A stretch of DNA of 7,856 nt from an uncultured Lachnobacterium sp. Lineage in GTDB: Bacteria; Bacillota; Clostridia; Lachnospirales; Lachnospiraceae. A model generated the notes under the pieces. It saw only the letters and a program-made list of their open reading frames with translations, did not search any database and was not told the DNA's origin. The translations under genes and the position numbers were made by a program. Numbering within the stretch: the stretch's first letter is position 1; every line of letters starts with the position of its first letter. Positions 1 to 5,232 of the stretch are shown one piece after another. Location of the stretch: NCBI GenBank assembly GCA_945971355.1, contig CAMFPD010000094.1, positions 1 to 7,856 on the forward strand, in the 5' to 3' direction.

Positions 1-1
1 A

Positions 2-652
2 TGCCTTATAGCTGCACCAAGCGCAAATACATCAGGACGTCCAAGTCCTACAGAGGCAAGCCATGTGGCTGAGGATTTGAATGGGAAAATTGCAATGATT
101 ATTGATGGGGGTCAGGTGGGAATCGGAATTGAATCCACAATAATTGATTTGACAGAAGAGATTCCTATGGTGCTTCGCCCAGGATACATTACACCAAAGA
201 TGTTGTCTGAGGTTCTTGGAGAAGAAGTTATAATAGACCCGGGAATCATTGCGGCAGATGATACAAGGAAGCCAAAGGCACCTGGAATGAAGTACAAGCA
301 TTATGCTCCGAAAGCGGACATGATAATTGTAGATGGTCCACAGGAGCAGGTGATTGCAAAGATAAATTCTCTTGTAAAAAGTAAGAAAGCAGCAGGAGAT
401 AAGGTTGCTGTAATAGCAACAGATGAAACAAGAGATAGCTACGATGCAGATGTGATTTTGTGTATGGGAAGCAAATCAGATGAGGATGCAATTGCGAGAC
501 ATCTGTACAAGATACTCAGAGAATGTGATGAGTTGTCAGTGAATGCAATTTATTCAGAAAGCTTTGCCACGCCAAGAATTGGACAGGCAATCATGAACAG
601 GATGCTCAAGGCAGCAGGACATCAGGTGATACACACGGTTGATGAAAACTAA
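2..652 (+). CDS. sua5: Threonylcarbamoyl-AMP synthase, Sua5/YwlC type (5' end missing)
   Basis: This is the C-terminal 216 residues of a Sua5-type L-threonylcarbamoyladenylate synthase. The enzyme makes threonylcarbamoyl-AMP from threonine, bicarbonate and ATP for the t6A modification of ANN-decoding tRNAs in the cytoplasm. The reading frame is open from base 2 and runs into the window edge. Its first residues include the conserved PSANTSGRPSPT segment of the YrdC fold, and GIESTIID and LRPGYIT follow. A linker with APGMKYKHYAP and a Sua5 C-terminal domain then run to the stop. Sua5 proteins are about 330-350 residues, so roughly 120-130 N-terminal residues lie upstream. The GTG at 65 is an internal valine, not a start: the family match continues upstream of it. 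The next gene follows after 35 bases. Assignment is by motif recognition and is firm for the family. Confidence 0.93.
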   Translation, partial: CLIAAPSANTSGRPSPTEASHVAEDLNGKIAMIIDGGQVGIGIESTIIDLTEEIPMVLRPGYITPKMLSEVLGEEVIIDPGIIAADDTRKPKAPGMKYKHYAPKADMIIVDGPQEQVIAKINSLVKSKKAAGDKVAVIATDETRDSYDADVILCMGSKSDEDAIARHLYKILRECDELSVNAIYSESFATPRIGQAIMNRMLKAAGHQVIHTVDEN

Positions 653-675
653 CAAAACTGTTAAACTGTATATAT

Positions 676-680
676 GGAGG
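676..680 (+). promoter_or_regulatory. Ribosome binding site of the phosphatase-like gene
   Basis: GGAGG lies 7 bases before the ATG at 688. It fixes this start and excludes the overlapping frame that begins at 639, which has no comparable site and no family resemblance. Confidence 0.8.
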
Positions 681-687
681 TACAAAG

Positions 688-1146
688 ATGAGTGGAGTAG
701 ACAAAATAATCTTTGTTGCCAAATCAGGAACCAGCAGAGAACCCATGGCTGCAGGAATAATGAGGGAGTTTGTCATGAAGCATCCTGTGGAGATTTTGGC
801 CAGAGGGCTGGTAGTGCAATTTCCAGAGCCTATGAATCAAAAGGCGGAAGCAATATTAATAAGTAATGGGATTAGTACAGAGGGGTTTACTTCAAAACAG
901 CTTGAGTTGGACGAAATAACACAGGATACACTGATTCTAACAATGGAATCAAAACACAGGGAAAAAATTTTGGAATGTTTCCCGGAGGTTAATCCAGAAC
1001 ATGTGCATGTGCTGTCGGAATTTGTTGGTGATGAGTTGGAAATATTAGATCCGTATGGCGGAGCACTGCAAAATTATGGGTTGTGCTATGAAAGCCTAAG
1101 GATGACAATAAAGAAATTGGTAAAAATACTAAACGAAGGAGAATAA
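688..1146 (+). CDS. Low-molecular-weight protein phosphatase homologue lacking the catalytic cysteine
   Basis: The 152-residue protein has the length and layout of the low-molecular-weight phosphotyrosine/phosphoarginine phosphatase family. The family P-loop near the N-terminus is normally C-x5-R-S, as in VCTGNTCRSPMA. Here it reads VAKSGTSREPMA: the nucleophilic cysteine is Ala11 (codon GCC at 718-720), the arginine is kept as Arg17, and the following serine is Glu18. The general-acid loop DPYGG is intact with Asp121. The usual cysteine-phosphate mechanism is therefore not possible as read, and the protein may be a phospho-binding pseudophosphatase. In B. subtilis the arginine phosphatase gene ywlE follows ywlC upstream of upp and the atp operon, so this looks like its positional counterpart (inference). 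It sits between sua5 and upp, only 5 bases before the upp start. The frame is intact, with no sign of decay. Confidence 0.85.
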   Translation: MSGVDKIIFVAKSGTSREPMAAGIMREFVMKHPVEILARGLVVQFPEPMNQKAEAILISNGISTEGFTSKQLELDEITQDTLILTMESKHREKILECFPEVNPEHVHVLSEFVGDELEILDPYGGALQNYGLCYESLRMTIKKLVKILNEGE

Positions 1147-1151
1147 GAATT

Positions 1152-1781
1152 ATGGGAAAAGTAGTAGTAATGGATCATCCATTGATACAGCATAAGATAG
1201 GAATAATCAGAAGAACAGATACAGGTTCAAGAGATTTCAGAAATCTTGTCAGTGAGATAGCTATGTTAGAATGTTATGAGGCTACAAGAGACCTGGAGCT
1301 TATTGATGTAGAGATAGAAACTCCAATTTGTAAGACGACAGTAAAGGAACTTAAAGGAAAGAAGCTTGCAGTAGTTCCTATATTAAGAGCTGGACTTGGA
1401 ATGGTTGATGGAATGCTTCAGCTTATCCCAGCGGCAAAGGTTGGGCATATTGGGTTATATAGAGACCCAGAGACAGCAGAACCAATTGAGTATTACTGTA
1501 AACTGCCAGCTGACTGTGCAAACAGAGAGGTATTTGTGGTAGACCCAATGCTTGCAACAGGAGGGTCGGCAGCAGCAGCTCTTGATATGTTAAAGCAGAA
1601 GGGTGTAAAAAATATTCATTTTATGTGTATTATTGCAGCACCGGAAGGTGTTAAGAAGCTTTCAGAAGCACATCCAGATGTTGATATTATAATTGGGGCA
1701 TTGGATGACCATCTTAACGAGCATAAGTATATTGTTCCAGGACTTGGAGATGCAGGAGATAGAATCTTCGGCACAAAATAA
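1152..1781 (+). CDS. upp: Uracil phosphoribosyltransferase
   Basis: This enzyme converts uracil and PRPP to UMP and pyrophosphate in pyrimidine salvage, in the cytoplasm. The 209-residue product matches the family length (about 208). It opens with the typical GKVVVMDHPLIQHKI. VPILRAGLGM (75-84) is a conserved substrate/PRPP-site segment, and the PRPP-binding loop VVDPMLATGGSA lies at 129-140. It ends with the uracil-recognition region YIVPGLGDAGDRIFGTK. An AAGGAG site at 1136-1141, overlapping the end of the upstream gene, precedes the ATG by 10 bases. It is co-directional and probably co-transcribed with the phosphatase-like gene and the dCMP deaminase, the latter also a pyrimidine enzyme. 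Confidence 0.97.
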   Translation: MGKVVVMDHPLIQHKIGIIRRTDTGSRDFRNLVSEIAMLECYEATRDLELIDVEIETPICKTTVKELKGKKLAVVPILRAGLGMVDGMLQLIPAAKVGHIGLYRDPETAEPIEYYCKLPADCANREVFVVDPMLATGGSAAAALDMLKQKGVKNIHFMCIIAAPEGVKKLSEAHPDVDIIIGALDDHLNEHKYIVPGLGDAGDRIFGTK

Positions 1782-1792
1782 GGAGAAACAGG

Positions 1793-2275
1793 ATGGCGAT
1801 TACAAAGAGACAGGATTATATAAGCTGGGATGAATATTTCATGGGAATTGCTATGCTGTCTGCTATGCGTTCAAAGGATCCAAATACTCAGGTTGGGGCA
1901 TGCATAGTAAGTCAGGAGCACAAGATACTTTCCATGGGTTACAATGGATTTCCAACAGGCTGTTCAGATGATGAATTTACATGGGAGCGAGAGGGTGAGG
2001 ATAATAAGTATTTTTATTCAACTCACAGTGAGCTAAATGCTATTTTAAATTACAGAGGCGGAAGTCTGGAGGGAGCGTCTATTTATGTGACCTTATTTCC
2101 ATGTAATGAGTGTGCTAAAGCAATTATTCAGTCTGGAATCAGAGAGGTTGTATATGATAGTGACAAGTATGAAAAAACACCTGGAGTAATTGCGTCAAAG
2201 AAGATGCTTACAAGTGCAGGGGTAAAACTGCGCAAATATGAGCATTCAAATAGAGATGTAAAATTAGAATTATAG
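1793..2275 (+). CDS. comEB: dCMP deaminase (ComEB-like)
   Basis: This is a 160-residue member of the zinc-dependent cytidine/deoxycytidylate deaminase family. It deaminates dCMP to dUMP, supplying the substrate of thymidylate synthase. The zinc site is visible as His78-Ser-Glu80 (HSE, where HAE is more usual) and the pair of cysteines in PCNEC, Cys104 and Cys107. The N-terminal SWDEYFMGIAMLSAMRSKDPNTQVGA segment and the GYNGFPTGCSDD loop are typical of dCMP deaminases rather than cytidine or tRNA-adenosine deaminases. An AAGGAG site at 1780-1785, overlapping the end of upp, sits 7 bases before the ATG. The gene is the last of its transcription unit: the terminator stem starts at the stop codon. 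The symbol comEB follows the B. subtilis homologue and does not imply a competence role here. Confidence 0.93.
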   Translation: MAITKRQDYISWDEYFMGIAMLSAMRSKDPNTQVGACIVSQEHKILSMGYNGFPTGCSDDEFTWEREGEDNKYFYSTHSELNAILNYRGGSLEGASIYVTLFPCNECAKAIIQSGIREVVYDSDKYEKTPGVIASKKMLTSAGVKLRKYEHSNRDVKLEL

Positions 2276-2307
2276 GGGAAAGCATGTGCTTTTCCTTTTT
2301 TATTTTT
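2275..2307 (+). terminator. Intrinsic terminator after the dCMP deaminase gene
   Basis: A 9-bp stem (2275-2283 with 2288-2296, including two G-U pairs) closes an ATGT loop. The T-rich tract TTTTTTATTTTT follows at 2296-2307. The 5' arm begins at the last base of the stop codon. It separates the nucleotide/tRNA-modification cluster from the ATP synthase operon. Confidence 0.88.
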
Positions 2308-2322
2308 GGTATGTTTTGTTAT

Positions 2323-2350
2323 TGGACATTAGTACTAAAAATGATATAAT
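2323..2350 (+). promoter_or_regulatory. Probable sigma-A promoter of the atp operon
   Basis: TGGACA at 2323-2328 (5 of 6 to the -35 consensus) is followed after 16 bases by a perfect TATAAT at 2345-2350. A TG dinucleotide at 2342-2343 makes an extended -10. The site lies directly downstream of the terminator and directly upstream of the first atp gene. Transcription would be expected to begin near 2356-2359, practically at the ATG chosen for the first gene. Confidence 0.82.
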
Positions 2351-2357
2351 GAGAGGT

Positions 2358-2615
2358 ATGAGGAAAAATAAAAATAACAGAGATGTAATGGACGCACTAG
2401 TAATGGTTTTCCAGTTTGGAATTAATATGCTGGTACCAATTTTTATATGCACTATGCTTGGAGTATGGATAGGTAATAAGACTGGTGTGACATGGATTGC
2501 AGTGCCATTGTTTTTTGTTGGGGCGCTAGCCGGCTTTAACAATGTATATAGGATGGCAAAGAGGTTAATAGATTCGGACAACAAGGGAAAGAAAAATGTT
2601 AAGAAGAATCAATGA
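2358..2615 (+). CDS. atpZ: AtpZ-like small membrane protein of the ATP synthase operon
   Basis: This is a small hydrophobic protein of 85 residues with the AtpZ/AtpI-family pattern: a short basic N-terminus, a first membrane helix at about 13-38 (containing FQFGINMLVPIFIC), a second at about 45-66, and a lysine-rich tail. Family members are encoded ahead of atpB and have been linked to assembly of the c-ring and to divalent cation handling; the exact role here is unknown. The frame is open further upstream, but that part runs through the terminator and promoter. ATG 2358 was chosen by family resemblance. ATG 2349 (inside the -10 box) and ATG 2388 are alternatives. No good ribosome binding site precedes any of them except a GAGAGG that lies too close to 2358. 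The 3' end overlaps the next gene by 20 bases. Confidence 0.8.
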   Translation: MRKNKNNRDVMDALVMVFQFGINMLVPIFICTMLGVWIGNKTGVTWIAVPLFFVGALAGFNNVYRMAKRLIDSDNKGKKNVKKNQ

Positions 2616-3030
2616 TGCATTACCGGGATTAGTCTGGGGAATAGTATTATATGGAATAATAGTACAGATAATCGGCGTATGGTTTGTGGAGGATAAGCTG
2701 GGCTATTCCATAGGACTTTGGTATGGAGTTGCCATTGCAATAGGCATGGCGATAAATCTGGCTACAGTAATTCTGGATTCCGTCACTTTGGACGGAGGCA
2801 AAAATGCCAATCGCAGGATCATAATGAAATCAGTGTTACGCTACGTGGTAGTTGTGGTCTTGTTTTTTATATTGGGCTATTTTCAATTTGGTAATTTGTA
2901 TACGGCACTCATTGGTGTTTTGGGACTGAAGATATCTGCATATGCACAGCCCCTGTTACAGAGAGCAGCCAACAAATTGTCAGGGAGAAGTGATGCACCC
3001 TCTGACGAAGAAATAGTTAAAAATGAATAA
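2596..3030 (+). CDS. atpI: ATP synthase subunit I-like membrane protein
   Basis: The 144-residue product has four predicted membrane helices (about 10-30, 38-61, 78-97 and 99-117) and a charged C-terminal tail. This is the usual shape of the ATP synthase I chain, an accessory protein thought to help assemble the c-ring and not part of the final enzyme. Its position directly before atpB supports the call more than any single motif. The start lies inside the preceding gene (20-base overlap), with an AAGGGAAAG purine run at 2584-2592 as ribosome binding site, suggesting translational coupling. Sequence conservation in this family is low, so identification rests on topology and context. Confidence 0.8.
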   Translation: MLRRINDALPGLVWGIVLYGIIVQIIGVWFVEDKLGYSIGLWYGVAIAIGMAINLATVILDSVTLDGGKNANRRIIMKSVLRYVVVVVLFFILGYFQFGNLYTALIGVLGLKISAYAQPLLQRAANKLSGRSDAPSDEEIVKNE

Positions 3031-3039
3031 GGAGGTGAT
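3031..3039 (+). promoter_or_regulatory. Very strong ribosome binding site of atpB; decides a GTG start
   Basis: GGAGGTGAT is a full 9-base match to the 16S rRNA tail. GGAGG is 7 bases from the GTG at 3043. The nearer ATG at 3041 is followed at once by TGA, so it cannot start atpB. Confidence 0.85.
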
Positions 3040-3042
3040 AAT

Positions 3043-3780
3043 GTGAATCAAGCGATTTTATTGTCGTCAAATGCCGATAATATTGACTTTATGATTCATG
3101 GTATCTTCTCTCTGCATGTGTTCGGGCAGGAGGTGTGGATTACCACATCACATGCCTGCATCTTGATTATTATGGCGCTGATGGTAGTGTTTGCCATAGT
3201 TGCCAATCGTAAAATCAAGAAGGCGAAGGAAGTTCCGGATGGGTTCCAGAATGTAATTGAACTGATTGTGGAGATGCTTGATGGCATGGTTGAAAGTACA
3301 ATGGGCAAATGGGCACCAAGATTTGTTAACTATATCAGTACAATATTTATTTTTATACTGATGAGTAACATTTCAGGTTTGCTAGGACTTAGACCGCCAA
3401 CAGCAGACTATGGTACAACATTAGCGCTGGCACTTATTACATTCTGTATGATCAGATTTAATAAAGCTAAGCATCAGAGCGCAAAGGATATTTGGGTTGG
3501 TATGTGTTCACCACTGCCACCATGGCTTCCACTTTGGACACCAATCAATATTATCAGTGAAATTGCCGTTCCGATTTCATTGTCGTTGCGTCTTTTCGCA
3601 AATGTATTATCAGGAACTGTAATTATGGCACTTGTCTATGGATTGTTGAGAATCATTGCAATAGGATGGCCAGCAGTACTTCATGTGTACTTTGACTTAT
3701 TCTCAGGAGCAATACAGACATATGTATTCTGTATGCTGACAATGACTTACGTTACACAGGCATGTGATACAGATGAATAA
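3043..3780 (+). CDS. atpB: F1Fo ATP synthase subunit a
   Basis: Subunit a is the membrane stator that forms the two ion half-channels against the c-ring. The 245-residue product has several hydrophobic helices. The core signature is SEIAVPISLSLRLFANVLSG (about 172-191), in which Arg183 is the essential arginine facing the c-ring carboxylate. The final helix carries SGAIQTYVFCMLTMTYVTQA (221-240), the conserved AIQxxVFxxLTxxY pattern. LGLRPPTADYGTTLALAL (114-131) is also typical. Translation starts at GTG. The gene follows atpI after 12 bases and is separated from atpE by 69 bases that contain a small hairpin. The product is acidic at its very C-terminus (CDTDE). Confidence 0.97.
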   Translation: MNQAILLSSNADNIDFMIHGIFSLHVFGQEVWITTSHACILIIMALMVVFAIVANRKIKKAKEVPDGFQNVIELIVEMLDGMVESTMGKWAPRFVNYISTIFIFILMSNISGLLGLRPPTADYGTTLALALITFCMIRFNKAKHQSAKDIWVGMCSPLPPWLPLWTPINIISEIAVPISLSLRLFANVLSGTVIMALVYGLLRIIAIGWPAVLHVYFDLFSGAIQTYVFCMLTMTYVTQACDTDE

Positions 3781-3797
3781 TCTGAACAAAAATAATG

Positions 3798-3810
3798 GCG
3801 CCAAAGGCGC
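3798..3810 (+). other. Small GC hairpin between atpB and atpE
   Basis: GCGCC (3798-3802) and GGCGC (3806-3810) form a 5-bp all-GC stem around an AAA loop, 17 bases after the atpB stop. No T tract follows, so it is not an intrinsic terminator. It could protect the atpE messenger from decay or mark a processing point; this role is inferred. Confidence 0.5.
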
Positions 3811-3833
3811 AAAATTACAATGTACTTACATTT

Positions 3834-3840
3834 AAGGAGG
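3834..3840 (+). promoter_or_regulatory. Ribosome binding site that fixes the atpE start
   Basis: AAGGAGG ends 9 bases before ATG 3850. The in-frame ATG at 3820 lies upstream of this site, has no site of its own and would add ten residues foreign to c subunits. Confidence 0.85.
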
Positions 3841-3849
3841 ATCTATATT

Positions 3850-4104
3850 ATGGATATTTCAGGACAGGATTTAATTAGAGCATGTTCAGCTATCGGTGCA
3901 GGTTTAGCAGTTATCGCTGGTATCGGACCTGGTATTGGACAGGGTATCGCAGCAGGACATGGTGCATCTGCAGTAGGACGTAACCCAGGAGCAAGAGGAC
4001 AGATTATGTCAACAATGCTTTTAGGACAGGCCGTTGCCGAGACAACAGGTCTTTACGGATTAGTAGTAGCATTACTTTTACTTTTCGTTCATCCATTAGG
4101 CTAA
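3850..4104 (+). CDS. atpE: F1Fo ATP synthase subunit c, predicted Na+-binding
   Basis: This 84-residue proteolipid forms the rotating ring of Fo. Helix 1 (about 9-36) has the glycine-rich GAGLAVIAGIGPGIGQG pattern. A polar loop GRNPGARG (43-50) contacts the F1 central stalk. Helix 2 (about 53-80) holds the ion-carrying Glu64. The ion site matches the sodium type known from Ilyobacter tartaricus with an offset of one: Gln31 in PGIGQ, Val62, Glu64, Thr65 (Ser in Ilyobacter), Thr66 and Tyr69. Proton-type rings normally lack this Gln plus Ser/Thr set, so Na+ coupling is a strong inference. The loop has RNP where RQP is commonest. The gene is flanked by small hairpins and uses GGT/CGT/ATC-type codons, fitting high expression. 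Confidence 0.97.
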   Translation: MDISGQDLIRACSAIGAGLAVIAGIGPGIGQGIAAGHGASAVGRNPGARGQIMSTMLLGQAVAETTGLYGLVVALLLLFVHPLG

Positions 4105-4111
4105 TTAGTGG

Positions 4112-4127
4112 AGGATTAAAAAATCCT
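4112..4127 (+). other. Small hairpin between atpE and atpF
   Basis: AGGATT (4112-4117) pairs with AATCCT (4122-4127) around an AAAA loop, 7 bases after the atpE stop. The 5' arm includes a purine-rich GGAGGA stretch that would be masked when folded. No T tract follows, so full termination is unlikely; messenger stabilisation or processing after atpE is possible. Confidence 0.5.
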
Positions 4128-4131
4128 ACGG

Positions 4132-4139
4132 AAAGGAGA
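4132..4139 (+). promoter_or_regulatory. Ribosome binding site of atpF; decides a TTG start
   Basis: AAAGGAGA lies 8 bases before TTG 4148. No ATG or GTG occurs in the right frame before the membrane helix, so the rare TTG start is the only one consistent with the family. Confidence 0.75.
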
Positions 4140-4147
4140 GTAGAATA

Positions 4148-4678
4148 TTGCTAGCAGAAGAATATACATTTTTGTTTAATCTTGATGCCCAGCTACTCTT
4201 CGATACAGTTTTACTTGCTGTAGCTGTATTTTTCCTTTTCTTATTAATGTCATATTTACTTTTCAATCCTGCAAGAAAGCTGTTAAAAGACAGACAGGAC
4301 AGAATCGCAAATGATATTGATGCAGCTAAGGAAGATAAAGAGAGCGCAGCAGCATTAAAGGCTGAGTATGAGAGTAAGCTCAAGGACATTGATAAAGAGG
4401 CTGAGCAGATTTTAGCAGAGGCTAGACAGAAAGCCCTGAAAAACGAAGCGAAAATTGTTGATGAGGCAAAAGCAGAAGCTTCCCGAATCATCAAAAGAGC
4501 GCAGGAAGAAGCCGAACTTGAAAAGAAGCATGCAATGGATGATATGAAGCAGGAAATGATTCAGATTGCGTCCCTTATGGCACAGAAGGTGGTTGCTGCT
4601 TCAATCGATACAAACATCCAGGATACATTGGTTGAGGAAACACTTAAAGAGATGGGAGAGTCAACATGGCTAAGCTAG
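4148..4678 (+). CDS. atpF: F1Fo ATP synthase subunit b
   Basis: Subunit b is the peripheral stalk that ties F1 to the membrane stator. The 176-residue product has a single N-terminal membrane helix at about 16-39 (LLFDTVLLAVAVFFLFLLMSY). The conserved FNPARKLLKDRQDRI follows, then a long charged, alanine-rich coiled coil (about 45-135) and a C-terminal part that binds delta. Length is close to the family norm (about 160-170). Translation starts at TTG, which may hold b below c in stoichiometry. The end overlaps atpH by 13 bases. Confidence 0.94.
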   Translation: MLAEEYTFLFNLDAQLLFDTVLLAVAVFFLFLLMSYLLFNPARKLLKDRQDRIANDIDAAKEDKESAAALKAEYESKLKDIDKEAEQILAEARQKALKNEAKIVDEAKAEASRIIKRAQEEAELEKKHAMDDMKQEMIQIASLMAQKVVAASIDTNIQDTLVEETLKEMGESTWLS

Positions 4679-5232
4679 TATCTAAAACATACGGTGATGC
4701 ATTGTTTGAACTGGCCCTCGAGAACAACCAGCTGGATTCCATGTTAGAAGAGGTGAGGGCTGTCTCTGATATAATTACAGAGAGTGAGGACCTGACCAAA
4801 CTGATGAATCATCCAAAGATCGTTAAAGAAGAGAAAATCAAGGTCATCGAGGATATTTTTACAGGAAGGGTATCCATGGAACTGGTAGGTCTCATGAGAA
4901 TGATTGTGGAAAAAGGTCATTATAATGAGCTTGACAGTGTGTTTGTTTACTTTATTGACAGAGTAAAAGAACACAAGAACATAGGAACAGCTTATGTGAC
5001 ATCTGCAGTTGAGCTGTCTGAGGCTCAAAAGGCAGCAGTCGAGAAGCGTCTCCTTGAAACCACAAAGTATGTGGAATTTGAGATGCACTTTGATGTTGAT
5101 GCCACACTTATTGGTGGCATGAAAATTCGAATCGGGGATAGAGTAGTGGACTCAAGCATTAAGAATAAGCTTAATGATCTTACCCGCGAATTAACAAAAA
5201 TACAGTTGAAAGTAGGTGAATGCGCTCCATGA
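4666..5232 (+). CDS. atpH: F1Fo ATP synthase subunit delta
   Basis: Delta links the peripheral stalk to the top of the F1 hexamer. The 188-residue product begins with the typical KLVSKTYGDALFELA, has the helical N-terminal domain up to about residue 105, and ends with the conserved GGMKIRIGDRVVDSSIKNKLNDL region (about 150-172). The start lies inside atpF, with a GGGAGAG site 5 bases upstream. The stop overlaps the atpA start as ATGA. Both overlaps suggest translational coupling along the b-delta-alpha series. The tail after the last helix (VGECAP) is short and not conserved. Confidence 0.95.
   Translation: MAKLVSKTYGDALFELALENNQLDSMLEEVRAVSDIITESEDLTKLMNHPKIVKEEKIKVIEDIFTGRVSMELVGLMRMIVEKGHYNELDSVFVYFIDRVKEHKNIGTAYVTSAVELSEAQKAAVEKRLLETTKYVEFEMHFDVDATLIGGMKIRIGDRVVDSSIKNKLNDLTRELTKIQLKVGECAP
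5214..5219 (+). promoter_or_regulatory. Ribosome binding site that fixes the atpA start
   Basis: AGGTGA is 9 bases before ATG 5229 but abuts ATG 5220. The later ATG gives the canonical MNLKPEEISSVI N-terminus and a 4-base ATGA overlap with atpH. Confidence 0.75.

Noticed and set aside
65..652. GTG at 65 as the start of a complete gene
   Set aside because: The same frame is open to base 2 and encodes the conserved PSANTSGRPSPT segment upstream, so the GTG is an internal valine of a gene cut by the window edge.
653..687. A promoter in the gap before the phosphatase-like gene
   Set aside because: TATATA is present but there is no supporting -35 element, and the 35-base gap fits an operon.
639..866. 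Short + strand reading frame over the start of the phosphatase-like gene
   Set aside because: It lies out of frame across a gene with a good ribosome site and family match, and resembles nothing known.
2286..2357. N-terminal extension of the atpZ-like protein
   Set aside because: The GTG at 2286 is inside the terminator stem-loop and the extension runs through the promoter; it is not part of any AtpZ-like N-terminus.
4126..4494. Minus-strand reading frame opposite atpF
   Set aside because: It is a shadow of the alanine- and lysine-rich coiled-coil coding sequence, with no ribosome site or recognisable product.
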